Assembly: GCA_022572355.1 (NCBI GenBank)
Contig: JACZWC010000001.1
Coordinates: 1 to 64,000 of the forward strand
Direction: 5' to 3'
DNA: 64,000 bases
From: Bacteroidota bacterium
GTDB lineage: Bacteria > Bacteroidota > Bacteroidia > NORP154
Part shown: positions 17,150 through 26,135 of the stretch, one piece after another
Layout of the letters: every line of letters begins with the position of its first letter
Position numbering within the stretch: the stretch's first letter is position 1
Program-made: the position numbers and the translations under genes
Notes under the pieces: model-generated
Database searches by the model: none
Seen by the model: the letters and a program-made list of their open reading frames with translations, nothing else
Told to the model about the DNA's origin: nothing

Positions 17150-18169
17150 ATGGTATTGGTAACAGGTGGAACCGGATTATTGGGAGCTCGAATAATATTT
17201 GACCTGGTCAATTCGGGTGTTCAGGTACGTGCTTTAAAAAGAGATTCCAGCGACCTCTCAATAATCGAAGCAACATTCGGATATTATGAAAGCGAATCCG
17301 GTCAAAATAATTATAGCTCCATAAATTGGGTCGAAGGCGATATAACCGACATCACATCATTAAACACCGCCATGGAGGGGGTGGAGAAGGTTTATCACTG
17401 CGCTGCCATGGTCTCTTTTCATCCTAAGGCCAGGGATAGGATGATGCATGTAAACATACAGGGAACAGCCAATGTAGTTAACGCTTGTATTGATAATTCA
17501 GTGAAGAAGCTGTGTTTTGCAAGCTCCGTTGCCTCACTTGGGCGCAATGATAATGGAGATCCAACCACAGAAAAAACCCCATGGAAATCAAATGCGGAGA
17601 ATTCCAACTACTCAATTAGCAAATACGCCTCCGAGCAGGAAGTTTGGCGCGGATCTGAAGAAGGGCTCGATGTGGTGATAGTAAATCCGACAATTATTAT
17701 TGGTCCTGGAAACTGGAAAAAAAGTAGCCCTCGGATGTTTTTGAATGTTTGGAGAGGATTGAAATATTATACTACCGGGGAAAATGGGTTTGTAGATATC
17801 AGAGACGTCTCAAAAGCCATGATCATGCTAACGGACAGCGACATCAAGTCTGAAAGATTTCTGCTGAACGCTGAGAACTTATATTTCAAAGATGTCTTTG
17901 ATTGGATAGCAGATTCATTGGGTGTGAAAAGGCCTGCAGTTAAAGTGACCAAGTTCAAATCAGAGATATTTTGGAGGTTAGACAGGCTGAAATCTATATT
18001 GACAGGGTCGAAACGATCAATTACCAGAGAGATAGCACGTGAGTCGAGCAAGGTACATACTTATTCTAGTGAGAAGATAAAGCGGGAAATAGGCTTAGAG
18101 TTTATTCCGATAAAGAAATCTATAGAAGATACCGGCAAGATATTTTTATCACAGGTAAAAAAACGCTAG
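17150..18169 (+). CDS. NAD-dependent epimerase/dehydratase family protein (extended SDR)
   Basis: The 339-residue protein begins [16 protein letters not shown], the extended-SDR nucleotide-binding loop TGGTGLLG, followed by the acidic-loop segment VEGDITD, CAAMVSF, SSVASLG, and the catalytic YSISK (Tyr-x-x-x-Lys). The C-terminal part diverges and the substrate cannot be read; homologues act on nucleotide sugars, dihydroflavonol-like compounds or sterol-like substrates. It is divergent from tyrS, with 48 bp between the starts. Confidence 0.85.
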   Translation: MVLVTGGTGLLGARIIFDLVNSGVQVRALKRDSSDLSIIEATFGYYESESGQNNYSSINWVEGDITDITSLNTAMEGVEKVYHCAAMVSFHPKARDRMMHVNIQGTANVVNACIDNSVKKLCFASSVASLGRNDNGDPTTEKTPWKSNAENSNYSISKYASEQEVWRGSEEGLDVVIVNPTIIIGPGNWKKSSPRMFLNVWRGLKYYTTGENGFVDIRDVSKAMIMLTDSDIKSERFLLNAENLYFKDVFDWIADSLGVKRPAVKVTKFKSEIFWRLDRLKSILTGSKRSITREIARESSKVHTYSSEKIKREIGLEFIPIKKSIEDTGKIFLSQVKKR

Positions 18170-18340
18170 ATATATTTTCTAAAATTTTCGGTATCCGCTG
18201 CCAATTTTATTCGAACAGAAGAACAATCGAACTGAGAATAGCGAAGTATTATAAGTTATAAAAAATAAATTTCTGATTTCTATTATTCAAGTGTTCACCG
18301 GTTCAATTTGTAGTTTTAGCAGCAAGTATCGTGAGGCCAT

Positions 18341-18706
18341 CTATTTTTTAATGGGCTGCTGCGTTTCAGATTCCGCTTGCAGCCTGCTGAGTTCATTAAT
18401 TACCTCTTCGTAAATGATCTCCAATTTCTCCAGATGATCTGAATAATATTTCATGTTGTATTCAAATGTTTTTTTACTAAGCCCATGTTTCTTAAAAGTA
18501 TTTTGGTAATAGGCGTTTATTTCTTCTCCAAATTTATTTTCATCCAACTTGCGTATTATTATTCCGCCCTCAATAAGCTGGATGTCTACCAGTAACTCAA
18601 CCATTTCTTGTTGTGAAAGCACGTCATCAGGCATCGTTTCTACTACTTCCTCGTCTGAACAAGACACGCACAGAATCACCAAAATAAGAATCAAATATTT
18701 CTTCAT
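18341..18706 (-). CDS. DUF4296-family lipoprotein
   Basis: The 121-residue product has a lipoprotein signal (MKKYLILILVILCVSC, Cys16), then PDDVLSQQEMVELLVDIQLIEGGI, the DUF4296 signature, and a helical YQNTFKKHGLSKKTFEYNMKYYSDHLEKLEIIYEEVINEL segment. The family is found in Bacteroidota and its function is unknown. It is divergent from the DUF5723-like gene with a very short gap. The 171-bp stretch between it and the epimerase gene shows no gene. Confidence 0.8.
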   Translation of the reverse strand: MKKYLILILVILCVSCSDEEVVETMPDDVLSQQEMVELLVDIQLIEGGIIIRKLDENKFGEEINAYYQNTFKKHGLSKKTFEYNMKYYSDHLEKLEIIYEEVINELSRLQAESETQQPIKK

Positions 18707-18736
18707 AGATTAGTGCTTAAATCAACCATTACTACC

Positions 18737-20239
18737 ATGATGACAAAGTTAGCCGAATTAAAGGAAAAGATGGCTGTGCTGTTTCCCACAGTTTTAGCAG
18801 CAGTATTAACGCTCAGCGGCATCTTATGTTATGGACAGGCGGAGATGAGCGCCTTCACGGCTACCGGAAGAGCAGGTGCAGCTACCACATTTGTAACTGA
18901 TTACCAGGCGATGGGTATTAATCCTTCCAACCTGGGGTGGAAGCCGAAAAATGAGAAAATGATCTCATTCGGCCTGCTGGAAGGTGGCTTCTCCATATAT
19001 TCGGAAGCATTGGCGAAATCGGATTTGGTAGCGAGTCTTAAAACCGGCAGTACCGAGTTCACCACGGCAGAAAAAATTAAAGCTGCACAAGAATTTACAG
19101 AAACCGACCTTTCCATGAACTTTGATTTGCAGTGGATTGCTCTTGCAGTACAACCTAATGAGAAATCAGGTGGATTCGCATTTGGAGTGAAGGAGAGATT
19201 TCAGTGGTTTTCGAACTTCGGTGAAACGTTGTCCCAGATTTTGTTTTTGGGTTATCAGGCGGACTACTTTACCAAACTTATATTAAACAATGGCGATACC
19301 ATTGATAACCTTGCTAATCTACCGGATACAACTATCGCTAAGATCATCAAGGGATATAACGATTTACCCAAAAAGTTCTCAGATATAATTGCTGATTCAC
19401 GAATATCAATGTCATGGTATAGAGAATACAATTTAAGTTATGGAAGAGTGATCATCGAAAGCGATAAATTTTCTCTCTATGGCGGAATAGGATTGAAGTA
19501 CTTAACCGGATTTGCAATGCTGGACATTACAGCAACTAGCGGAGATTTAGAGGCATTTTCTGCCGTATCTCCGGCATTTGGTATTAACTATGGGGACTCT
19601 GTGGCAAATGACAATCCAACAACTGTCAAGAGGGGAGGATTTCTGCCAAAGGCCGTTGGTAAGGGATTTGGATTTGACATAGGAATCAGTGCGATATTTG
19701 CGGAGAAACTCAAGGTGGGCGTTGCCGTTAACGATATAGGCTCTATCAAGTGGGATGGAAATGTTTATGAAGCCAAGGATGATCTGTTGGTAGATATGAC
19801 ATCCGCTGGATTTGCCAGTTATAACATTGTTAAGGAAGCGGAAGGCCTCATGGGCGACAGCGGTATTTTCCAATGGGGTGGAAGGGCTCCGAAGACCGTG
19901 AAATTGCCGACCAACATCCGGGTAGGTGCCAGCTATATGCCCAACGAGAAGTTTGAGGTGGGATTTGACCTTGTCATGCCTATGAACAAGGTTGCCGGAA
20001 ATTACCAAAAAGTCTTATTTGCATTTGGGTTGGAATTCACTCCAATTCCCTGGTTTAGAGTGAGCACAGGTTTTGCCGCTGGAGGAAATTACGGATTTAA
20101 CCTTCCCCTTGGCCTGGTGTTTTCCCTGGCAGAAAATACCTGGGAAATAGGAGTTGCTTCAAGAGATATAATCACCTTCTTCTCGAAGAGTGGCCCAACA
20201 CTTTCTGCCAGCGTAGGGGTGTTGAGATTTAGGTTTTAG
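18737..20239 (+). CDS. DUF5723-like outer-membrane beta-barrel protein
   Basis: I start at the ATG at 18737 (a second ATG follows at once); the frame can be opened at 18713 only with GTG. The product of about 500 residues has a signal peptide ending near SGILCYGQA, then FTATGRAGAATTFVTDYQAMGINPSNLGW, typical of the DUF5723/FadL-like outer-membrane family of Bacteroidota. The rest alternates amphipathic strands and ends SASVGVLRFRF with a terminal Phe expected of outer-membrane barrels. The function is unknown. The last 168 bp are duplicated 3.4 kb downstream (23454-23626). Confidence 0.75.
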   Translation: MMTKLAELKEKMAVLFPTVLAAVLTLSGILCYGQAEMSAFTATGRAGAATTFVTDYQAMGINPSNLGWKPKNEKMISFGLLEGGFSIYSEALAKSDLVASLKTGSTEFTTAEKIKAAQEFTETDLSMNFDLQWIALAVQPNEKSGGFAFGVKERFQWFSNFGETLSQILFLGYQADYFTKLILNNGDTIDNLANLPDTTIAKIIKGYNDLPKKFSDIIADSRISMSWYREYNLSYGRVIIESDKFSLYGGIGLKYLTGFAMLDITATSGDLEAFSAVSPAFGINYGDSVANDNPTTVKRGGFLPKAVGKGFGFDIGISAIFAEKLKVGVAVNDIGSIKWDGNVYEAKDDLLVDMTSAGFASYNIVKEAEGLMGDSGIFQWGGRAPKTVKLPTNIRVGASYMPNEKFEVGFDLVMPMNKVAGNYQKVLFAFGLEFTPIPWFRVSTGFAAGGNYGFNLPLGLVFSLAENTWEIGVASRDIITFFSKSGPTLSASVGVLRFRF

Positions 20240-20244
20240 AGGAG
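20072..20244 (+). repeat. 173-bp direct repeat, copy 1 (3' end of DUF5723-like gene)
   Basis: This copy covers the last 56 codons and stop of the DUF5723-like gene plus 5 bp. It matches 23454-23626 over 173 bp with only two differences (C/T at 20092 versus 23474, G/A at 20221 versus 23603). The two copies bracket the frameshifted surface-protein gene and its upstream region. Confidence 0.97.
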
Positions 20245-20703
20245 GTTAACTGGGCGTATAAAGGTGCCGCCGCCCCACTGTTGTTAGCTATCGCTATACG
20301 AACTTAAGTATCAAAATGGTATAGAATTGACTTTGCGAGATTACCCATACATTATTATGCTGTAGAGTGCTTCGGTATTGTCACGCCTCTTTTATCAGAC
20401 ATAATCGCCAGGTAATCTGGGATATCTAGACGCGGATAAATTTCCTGCTACAATAGATAAGCAGAATCTGCTGAAAAAGATTCGAAAAAGTTATTCAATT
20501 AGCCCTATCTAGGGTTGATATTAGTGTATATATAATGCCATGATAAGGATTATTCGGGATGCTATTCATAATACTTATACCTAAAGATTATGCGATCTAT
20601 TTTGATAACGGACTCTTTCATGTAACAAACTTATTACCGCCTTCGTACATTATGTAGCAAATTCATGCAGCTCTCATAAGAATTCAAAAAGATTGCCGAT
20701 ATT
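20245..20703. other. 459-bp region without a recognisable gene
   Basis: This AT-rich stretch separates the first 173-bp repeat from the surface-protein gene. I see no ORF of useful length, no RNA gene and no convincing -33/-7 pair. It is part of the segment bracketed by the 173-bp direct repeats, so it probably arrived with the downstream gene and should contain its promoter. Confidence 0.5.
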
Positions 20704-22236
20704 ATGATTATCTCCTCATTCCATTTGCTCAAATTCATAGTACTTGTGTGTGTTGGTATTTTCTTGTCACCTATATTTTGTTTTTCCCAGGTTTTTTGGT
20801 TTGAAGATTTTGAAAATGGATGTGTTTCTGATTGTTCTGCCGATGGTTATACTGGAGTAAATGGTACATGGGTAGTAACAAGTTCGGGCACAAATGATGC
20901 GGATAATAACATGTGGTACGTGAGTTGTTCAGAAAGCGGAGAGCCCGTTGGTTCATGTGGCACAGGATGTTCACCACCACCTAAGGATGGGTCACTGCAC
21001 GTTGGATTCAATGTAACTTCTCTAGGTGACATAGGTGCTGCTTATATGAATGGAGGGGGGGGATTCTGGTTTGTTGTTACCAACCTAAGGGCAGAATCTC
21101 CAACAATAGACTGTTCAGGAAGGGATAACATCTCACTTAGTTTTAATTATATAGAAGGCGGACAAAGCTCAACTGATGACGCAACTTTGTGGTATTTTGA
21201 TGGAGTTACGTGGTCATTATTGGATAGTCTTGCAAAACCACCTTTGGGAACTTGTGCTCCACAAGGGCTGTGGACAGCGTTTTCAATTATTCTTCCCAGT
21301 AGCGCTGATAACAATCCTAATGTCAAAATCGGATTTAATTGGACAAACAACGATGATGGAATTGGGGTTGATCCTTCAATTGCAATCGATGATATTGAGC
21401 TAATTATAACCGGTCTAAATTTGATAACCGGAACAGTTTTTGACGATGAAAATGCAAATTGCTTCATTGATAGTTCTGATTACAGATTGCCTGGTTGGAT
21501 GATCAAAGTGGACCCGGGACCGATCTATGGTTATACCGATTATCTTGGAAATTATAAACTGTATTTAGACAGTGGTAATTATATCGTTAGCTTGATAAAT
21601 AATGATCCGCTTCGGGATCAGGTTTGCCCTTCATCTCCCTCCTTTTATACGCTTAGCTTAGATACCATACCTGATACGATCAGCAATATTGATTTTAGTG
21701 TTCAGGCAAATGTTTACTGCCCTAATCTGAGTGTTGATATTAGCACATGGGGAATCAGGCCTTGTAGAACTTCAATATATTCAGTCAGCTATTGTAATTA
21801 TGGTACCCTTGCAGCAACCAGTGTGACAATTGAGGTTGAATTGGATAGCAATATGTCTTATTCAGGGGGCTCCGGCAATTTAATATCTCAAAATGGAAAT
21901 GTATTCACATTTGATACAGGCACTTTAAATCCTATGCAGTGTGGTTATTTTAACTTTAATGCCGATGTGACCTGCAATAATTCACTTATGGGCAGCACCA
22001 TATGTGTAGAAGCCCATATCTACCCGGACAGCAGTTGTTTCCCTCCAGATTCTGCTTGGGATAAATCAAGTGTTGCTGTAGAAGGTGCTTGTATAAACGA
22101 CAGTTTAGCCTGCTTCACTATTTATAACACGGGTGATCCCGGAAATGGTGATATGGTAGGGATTTCTGAATACAGGATTTATGAAAATAACTTATTGGTT
22201 AATGCAAGCACATTCCAGCTTATCGGGTGGGGATAG
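20704..22236 (+). CDS. Type IX-secreted surface protein, N-terminal part (frameshifted)
   Basis: This 510-codon frame starts with a signal peptide (MIISSFHLLKFIVLVCVGIFLSPIFCFSQ), followed by a jelly-roll/MAM-like region rich in DDGIGVDPSIAIDDIEL (about residues 35-240), a Cna-B/SdrD-like segment TGTVFDDENANCFIDSSDYRLPGWMI (about 243-340) and a DUF11-like segment (about 345-505). It ends prematurely at LVNASTFQLIGWG. The reading continues one base later, from 22223, as SGGDSIIVCWPANGNTIRLEADQRPGHPG, which is the next part of the same protein in the related DUF7619-containing family. A single extra base near 22219-22222 therefore splits the gene. It may be a pseudogene, a phase-variable state or a sequencing error. 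Confidence 0.75.
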   Translation: MIISSFHLLKFIVLVCVGIFLSPIFCFSQVFWFEDFENGCVSDCSADGYTGVNGTWVVTSSGTNDADNNMWYVSCSESGEPVGSCGTGCSPPPKDGSLHVGFNVTSLGDIGAAYMNGGGGFWFVVTNLRAESPTIDCSGRDNISLSFNYIEGGQSSTDDATLWYFDGVTWSLLDSLAKPPLGTCAPQGLWTAFSIILPSSADNNPNVKIGFNWTNNDDGIGVDPSIAIDDIELIITGLNLITGTVFDDENANCFIDSSDYRLPGWMIKVDPGPIYGYTDYLGNYKLYLDSGNYIVSLINNDPLRDQVCPSSPSFYTLSLDTIPDTISNIDFSVQANVYCPNLSVDISTWGIRPCRTSIYSVSYCNYGTLAATSVTIEVELDSNMSYSGGSGNLISQNGNVFTFDTGTLNPMQCGYFNFNADVTCNNSLMGSTICVEAHIYPDSSCFPPDSAWDKSSVAVEGACINDSLACFTIYNTGDPGNGDMVGISEYRIYENNLLVNASTFQLIGWG

Positions 22237-23389
22237 TATAATAGTTTGCTGGCCTGCCAATGGCAATACCATTCGTTTGGAAGCAGATCAGAGGCCCGGA
22301 CATCCCGGCAACAGCCACCCACAGGATAATGTTGAGTTATGTGGAGACTCTCTTTTTATTACCGGACAAATAACAACTGTTCCGGAAGATGATGAAGATG
22401 ATTTTGTTGAAACATATTGCCGGATGGTAACGGCTTCTTATGACCCGAATGATAAACAAGTAAATCCTGAAGGACTGACAAATACGGACCACTATATTGA
22501 TTCTAATGTCGTATTAGAGTATGTAGTTCATTTTCAAAACACCGGCACTGATACCGCTTTTAAGGTGGTGATACGCGACACGCTGTCGCCTTACCTGGAC
22601 ATCACCACCATCCAGCCCGGGGCCGGCAGCCATCCTTATACATTGGATATTTTAGGAAATAATATTTTACAGTGGACGTTTGACAATATTTTGTTGCCTG
22701 ACAGCAACGTGAACGAGCCCGAAAGCCACGGTTTTATGAAGTATAAAATAGACCAGAAGCCGGGGAACGCTTTAGGCACGGTCATTGAGAACAGCGCAGG
22801 AATTATTTTTGATTTCAACACTCCTGTCATCACCAACACGGTGTTCAACACCGTTGGCAATGTTGATTCTATGACTTGCAGCATTACAGCAGATTTTAGT
22901 GCTTCCGACTCGATGTTAATTATTAGCTTTATAAATACGTCAATCAATGCAACCTCATATTACTGGGATTTTGGTGACGGCGCCACGAACACTGCGCAAA
23001 ACCCCACACACACTTATTCAGCAGACGGTTTATACACAGTAACCCTCACAGTAAGCAACGGCTGCGGCAGCACTTCCACTATCCAAACGATAAACGTACA
23101 ATCAACACGCCTTAATCAACATACAACAGACAATATTCGATTAAAGGTTTATCCCAACCCTTTTAGGGAAAGGACTGTGTTTAACTACTCCATTGGTAAA
23201 GTGAGTCACGTTGAGCTTATAATACACAGCTATACAGGACAGTACATCACCACCCTTGTAAGCCAACAGCAGGATAAGGGGAGCTATACAATTGACTGGC
23301 ACACGGCTGATATAGCGGCGGGCGTGTACTATTATTCATTGATGGTTGACGGCATGGAATGGGTGAAGAAGGCGATAAGGATTAAATAA
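22181..23389 (+). CDS. Type IX-secreted surface protein, C-terminal part (PKD domain and sorting domain)
   Basis: This is the downstream half of the gene beginning at 20704; its in-frame ATG at 22181 lies in the shifted overlap and is unlikely to be a true start, the meaningful reading beginning at about 22223. Order of domains: a DUF7619/DUF11-type repeat (TASYDPNDKQVNPEGLTNTDHYI...VVHFQNTGTDTAFKVVIRDTL), a PKD domain (ATSYYWDFGDGATNTAQNPTHTYSADGLYTVTLTVSNGCG) and a type A C-terminal sorting domain (LKVYPNPFRERTVFNYSIG ... GVYYYSLMVDGMEWVKKAIRIK). The sorting domain directs export by the type IX system, of which SprE is encoded 5.4 kb away. The likely role is adhesion or surface display. Confidence 0.75.
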   Translation: MKITYWLMQAHSSLSGGDSIIVCWPANGNTIRLEADQRPGHPGNSHPQDNVELCGDSLFITGQITTVPEDDEDDFVETYCRMVTASYDPNDKQVNPEGLTNTDHYIDSNVVLEYVVHFQNTGTDTAFKVVIRDTLSPYLDITTIQPGAGSHPYTLDILGNNILQWTFDNILLPDSNVNEPESHGFMKYKIDQKPGNALGTVIENSAGIIFDFNTPVITNTVFNTVGNVDSMTCSITADFSASDSMLIISFINTSINATSYYWDFGDGATNTAQNPTHTYSADGLYTVTLTVSNGCGSTSTIQTINVQSTRLNQHTTDNIRLKVYPNPFRERTVFNYSIGKVSHVELIIHSYTGQYITTLVSQQQDKGSYTIDWHTADIAAGVYYYSLMVDGMEWVKKAIRIK

Positions 23390-23453
23390 GGTGGTTTCAC
23401 TGATCGTCATGTGCCTAATTTTTACAACCGATCCACGGGCATCAGTAAAATAA

Positions 23454-23626
23454 TTTGCCGCTGGAGGAAATTATGGATTTAACCTTCCCCTTGGCCTGGT
23501 GTTTTCCCTGGCAGAAAATACCTGGGAAATAGGAGTTGCTTCAAGAGATATAATCACCTTCTTCTCGAAGAGTGGCCCAACACTTTCTGCCAGCGTAGGG
23601 GTATTGAGATTTAGGTTTTAGAGGAG
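23454..23626 (+). repeat. 173-bp direct repeat, copy 2 (detached 3' end of DUF5723-like gene)
   Basis: A nearly perfect copy of 20072-20244 (171 of 173 positions identical). It encodes the last strands and stop of the barrel protein but lacks the rest of the gene, so it is a gene remnant. It ends 7 bp before the stop of the convergent lipoprotein gene at 23634, a spacing that looks like the original end-to-end arrangement of barrel gene and lipoprotein gene. Confidence 0.97.
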
Positions 23627-23633
23627 CGCCGGA

Positions 23634-24182
23634 TTAACTCGGTGAGTTTACTTTGATAGCTCTGGCAATTTCGAACATTCTCCTCGCCTGGCCTTCACCA
23701 AAAGATTCACCTTTGATATCTTCAATTTCATAGGAAACGTCACCGTCTTTTATGACCACAAAGAAATGGAAGTCACCTTCCATATCCGTTCCTTTAAATT
23801 TTTGACTGTAGAACAGTCCCAACTCATCATCCACTGTGAAAGTAGCCTCGTAAACGTCATCCAGATTAATGTCAGCTTTTCGCTGAGCTATGTCACCTTC
23901 GCCACCTGCAACTTGTATTTGAAATCCGGTTCCAACTCTTATCTCAAGCCCTCCCCAGTCAAGCACATCTACAATGGCTTCAGGAACAGTTTCTCCAGGC
24001 GCTGGAACTTGTATCGTTAGGTGATAACCATACTCGGTTAAATCCAGGTCAATGGTGTTGCCTAGGTTAACTGCCTCTTCAGTTGATTCTCCATCGTCGC
24101 CATCTGCTCCTCCATTTCCGGAGTCACATTTCACGAATAGAAAAATTACAGGAATAAAAAATAGTATAAATAGCTTTTTCAT
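23634..24182 (-). CDS. Uncharacterised lipoprotein
   Basis: The 182-residue product has a lipoprotein signal (MKKLFILFFIPVIFLFVKC, Cys19), then an acidic Gly/Asp-rich linker (DSGNGGADGDDGESTEE) and a globular part with IQVPAPGETVPEAIVDVLDWGGLEIRVGTGFQIQVAGG and YSQKFKGTDMEGDFHFFVVIKDGDVSYEIEDIKGESFGEGQARRM. I do not recognise the family. A TATCTTTG -7 box lies 35 bp upstream of the start on the minus strand. Confidence 0.7.
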   Translation of the reverse strand: MKKLFILFFIPVIFLFVKCDSGNGGADGDDGESTEEAVNLGNTIDLDLTEYGYHLTIQVPAPGETVPEAIVDVLDWGGLEIRVGTGFQIQVAGGEGDIAQRKADINLDDVYEATFTVDDELGLFYSQKFKGTDMEGDFHFFVVIKDGDVSYEIEDIKGESFGEGQARRMFEIARAIKVNSPS

Positions 24183-24216
24183 AAGAGTATGGTATTGGTT
24201 TTTATTTAGTAATAAG

Positions 24217-24224
24217 CAAAGATA
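24217..24224 (-). promoter_or_regulatory. Putative -7 box for the lipoprotein gene at 23634-24182
   Basis: The minus strand reads TATCTTTG, an exact TAnnTTTG match, 35 bp upstream of the start codon. No TTG at the expected -33 spacing was found, so the call is weak. Confidence 0.4.
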
Positions 24225-24269
24225 AAAATATATGGATATAACATTTGACCACTCTGCCGGAGTTGGCCT

Positions 24270-25832
24270 TTACACGTCGAATTTAATTCCCTGTGCCAGC
24301 GGTAACTCTGTGCCGTAGTTAATCGTGTTCGTCTGTCGGCGCATATAGGCTTTCCAGGCATCTGATCCCGATTCTCTGCCTCCGCCTGTTTCTTTTTCTC
24401 CACCGAATGCACCACCGATCTCAGCTCCTGATGTTCCGATGTTTACGTTGGCAATACCACAGTCAGAACCGGCGTGTGACAAAAACGCTTCAGCTTCTAA
24501 CAAGTCTTTCGTGAAAATAGCCGAAGATAATCCCTGTGGTACATCGTTGTGATAGTTAAATGCTTCATCCAGATCTCTGTACTTTATCATGTACAACAAC
24601 GGGGAAAACGTTTCATCCTGTACAATTTCGTAACTGTTTTCTACCTCTGCAATGCACGGATAAACATAGCAACCCGAAGAATATCCCTCGCCTTCAACCA
24701 CTTCTCCACCGCACAATATGGTGCCACCTTGAGCTTTTACCTTTTCAATTGCATCCTGAAAGTCCTTCACAGCACCGGTGTCAATTAGCGGGCCCACATG
24801 AGTTTCTTCATTCAAAGGATGTCCGATGTTAAGTTGCGAATACGAGGCTAACAATTTCTCTTTCACAGTATCATAGATTGATTCTTGTATGATTAGCCGG
24901 CGTGTAGATGTGCATCGTTGGCCTGTGGTGCCCACCGCGCCGAATATCGTCGCTCGTAACACCAGATCCAAATCCGCTTTATCGGAGATAATAATTGCAT
25001 TATTGCCTCCAAGCTCGAGGATTGTTTTACCCAATCGTTCACCAACTATTTTCGCAACCCTTATCCCTACTCTTGTAGATCCTGTGCAAGAAATTAATGC
25101 CACTCTCTTGTCGGCCAAAAAGTCGTCTCCCACATATTTTGAGCTCGATGCGATCAAGTTGAGAACTCCTTCAGGAACATCATTGTCCTTCAGCACCTTA
25201 GCGACAATGTTAGAAACGGCTATAGCACAGAGCATTACTTTGGAAGACGGTTTCCAAATAATAGTATCTCCACACACCATGGCAATCATGGCATTCCACG
25301 CCCAAACAGCCACTGGAAAATTGAAGGCGGAAATTACCCCCACTACGCCGAGCGGATGATACTGATCATACATTCGGTGGCTCGGCCTTTCCGAGTGCAT
25401 CGTAAATCCGTGAAGCTGGCGCGAAAGGCCAACTGCAAAATCGCATATGTCAATCATTTCCTGAACCTCGCCCAGCCCTTCCTGATAAATTTTACCCATT
25501 TCATAGGATACCAGTTTACCTAAGGGCTCCTTTTGTTCTCTCAATGCGTTACCGATTTGTCTTACAACTTCTCCTCGTTTAGGGGCCGGTATTGTTCTCC
25601 ATATTTTAAATGCCTCGGTAGCCGTTGAGATCACCTTTTCATAATCATCCCATGTACCTTGTTGTATCTTTCCAATAAGAGTTCCGTCTCCGGGCGAGTA
25701 CGACTCTATGAACTCCCCGTTGGTATCCAGCCATTGGGTTCCGGTACAAGCTCCTTTGTTCACTTCCAGTACGCCTAATTCCTTCAGTACATCCTGAATT
25801 TGAGATTGATCTGTTACTGCCGTTGCTTCCAT
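24270..25832 (-). CDS. Aldehyde dehydrogenase, ALDH7 type (alpha-aminoadipic semialdehyde dehydrogenase-like)
   Basis: I use the ATG at 25832, giving 520 residues like the ALDH7 family; the 46-residue upstream extension is not conserved in type. NAD-binding and catalytic features are visible: GVISAFNFPVAVWAWNAMIA, CTGSTRVG, the catalytic-Glu motif LELGGNNAI and the catalytic Cys in GTTGQRCTSTRRL, then the C-terminal NVNIGTSGAEIGGAFGGEKETGGGRESGSDAW typical of antiquitin. Family members oxidise L-aminoadipate semialdehyde/piperideine-6-carboxylate in lysine breakdown. No other lysine-degradation gene is adjacent. Confidence 0.88.
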   Translation of the reverse strand: MEATAVTDQSQIQDVLKELGVLEVNKGACTGTQWLDTNGEFIESYSPGDGTLIGKIQQGTWDDYEKVISTATEAFKIWRTIPAPKRGEVVRQIGNALREQKEPLGKLVSYEMGKIYQEGLGEVQEMIDICDFAVGLSRQLHGFTMHSERPSHRMYDQYHPLGVVGVISAFNFPVAVWAWNAMIAMVCGDTIIWKPSSKVMLCAIAVSNIVAKVLKDNDVPEGVLNLIASSSKYVGDDFLADKRVALISCTGSTRVGIRVAKIVGERLGKTILELGGNNAIIISDKADLDLVLRATIFGAVGTTGQRCTSTRRLIIQESIYDTVKEKLLASYSQLNIGHPLNEETHVGPLIDTGAVKDFQDAIEKVKAQGGTILCGGEVVEGEGYSSGCYVYPCIAEVENSYEIVQDETFSPLLYMIKYRDLDEAFNYHNDVPQGLSSAIFTKDLLEAEAFLSHAGSDCGIANVNIGTSGAEIGGAFGGEKETGGGRESGSDAWKAYMRRQTNTINYGTELPLAQGIKFDV

Positions 25833-25891
25833 ATCATAATATTTTGAAGAATTCTCTGTTAAATAGGGGACAAAAATAGAAATTATGTATT

Positions 25892-26050
25892 TATCAGCGA
25901 ATCGCGAATATTGCGCGAATGTACAAATGAAATACGGAGCATTGGCAAATTGTAAGATTGGAATTGGCAAGCTGGCGTTCGTTCAAATTACTAGTGAGAA
26001 ACGCACACTTTCGTAGTTCGTACATTCATATTAATTCGCTGTTCGTAAAT
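25892..26050. repeat. TTCGTACATTCG-type intergenic inverted repeat
   Basis: The left arm (about 25892-25929) read on the minus strand gives TTTGTACATTCGCGCAATAT..., and the right arm (about 26016-26050) reads GTTCGTACATTCATATTAAT...; they are imperfect inverted repeats around roughly 85 nt. A similar pair lies at 53646-53779. It fills most of the 303-bp gap between the divergent ALDH7 and dxs genes, which otherwise holds only the dxs -7 box. Confidence 0.55.
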
Positions 26051-26064
26051 AGTTGTGAAATTAG

Positions 26065-26072
26065 TACCTTTG
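26065..26072 (+). promoter_or_regulatory. Putative -7 box for dxs
   Basis: TACCTTTG matches TAnnTTTG. Transcription would begin about 5-8 bp downstream, so translation cannot start at the upstream ATG at 26055; this supports the ATG at 26136. A clear -33 TTG at normal spacing was not found. Confidence 0.45.
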
Positions 26073-26135
26073 CCCACCTGCACTATTCGGGCAGGCAATC
26101 GATACAAAAAATCCCTGGGTTTTAATCCGGTACGA

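Noticed and set aside
25833..25970. 46-residue N-terminal extension of the ALDH7 frame
   Set aside because: It crosses the inverted repeat and lacks similarity to the family; the ATG at 25832 gives the standard length.
26055..26135. Upstream ATG for dxs
   Set aside because: It lies 5' of the TACCTTTG box and adds 27 residues not typical of DXS; the ATG at 26136 matches the family start.
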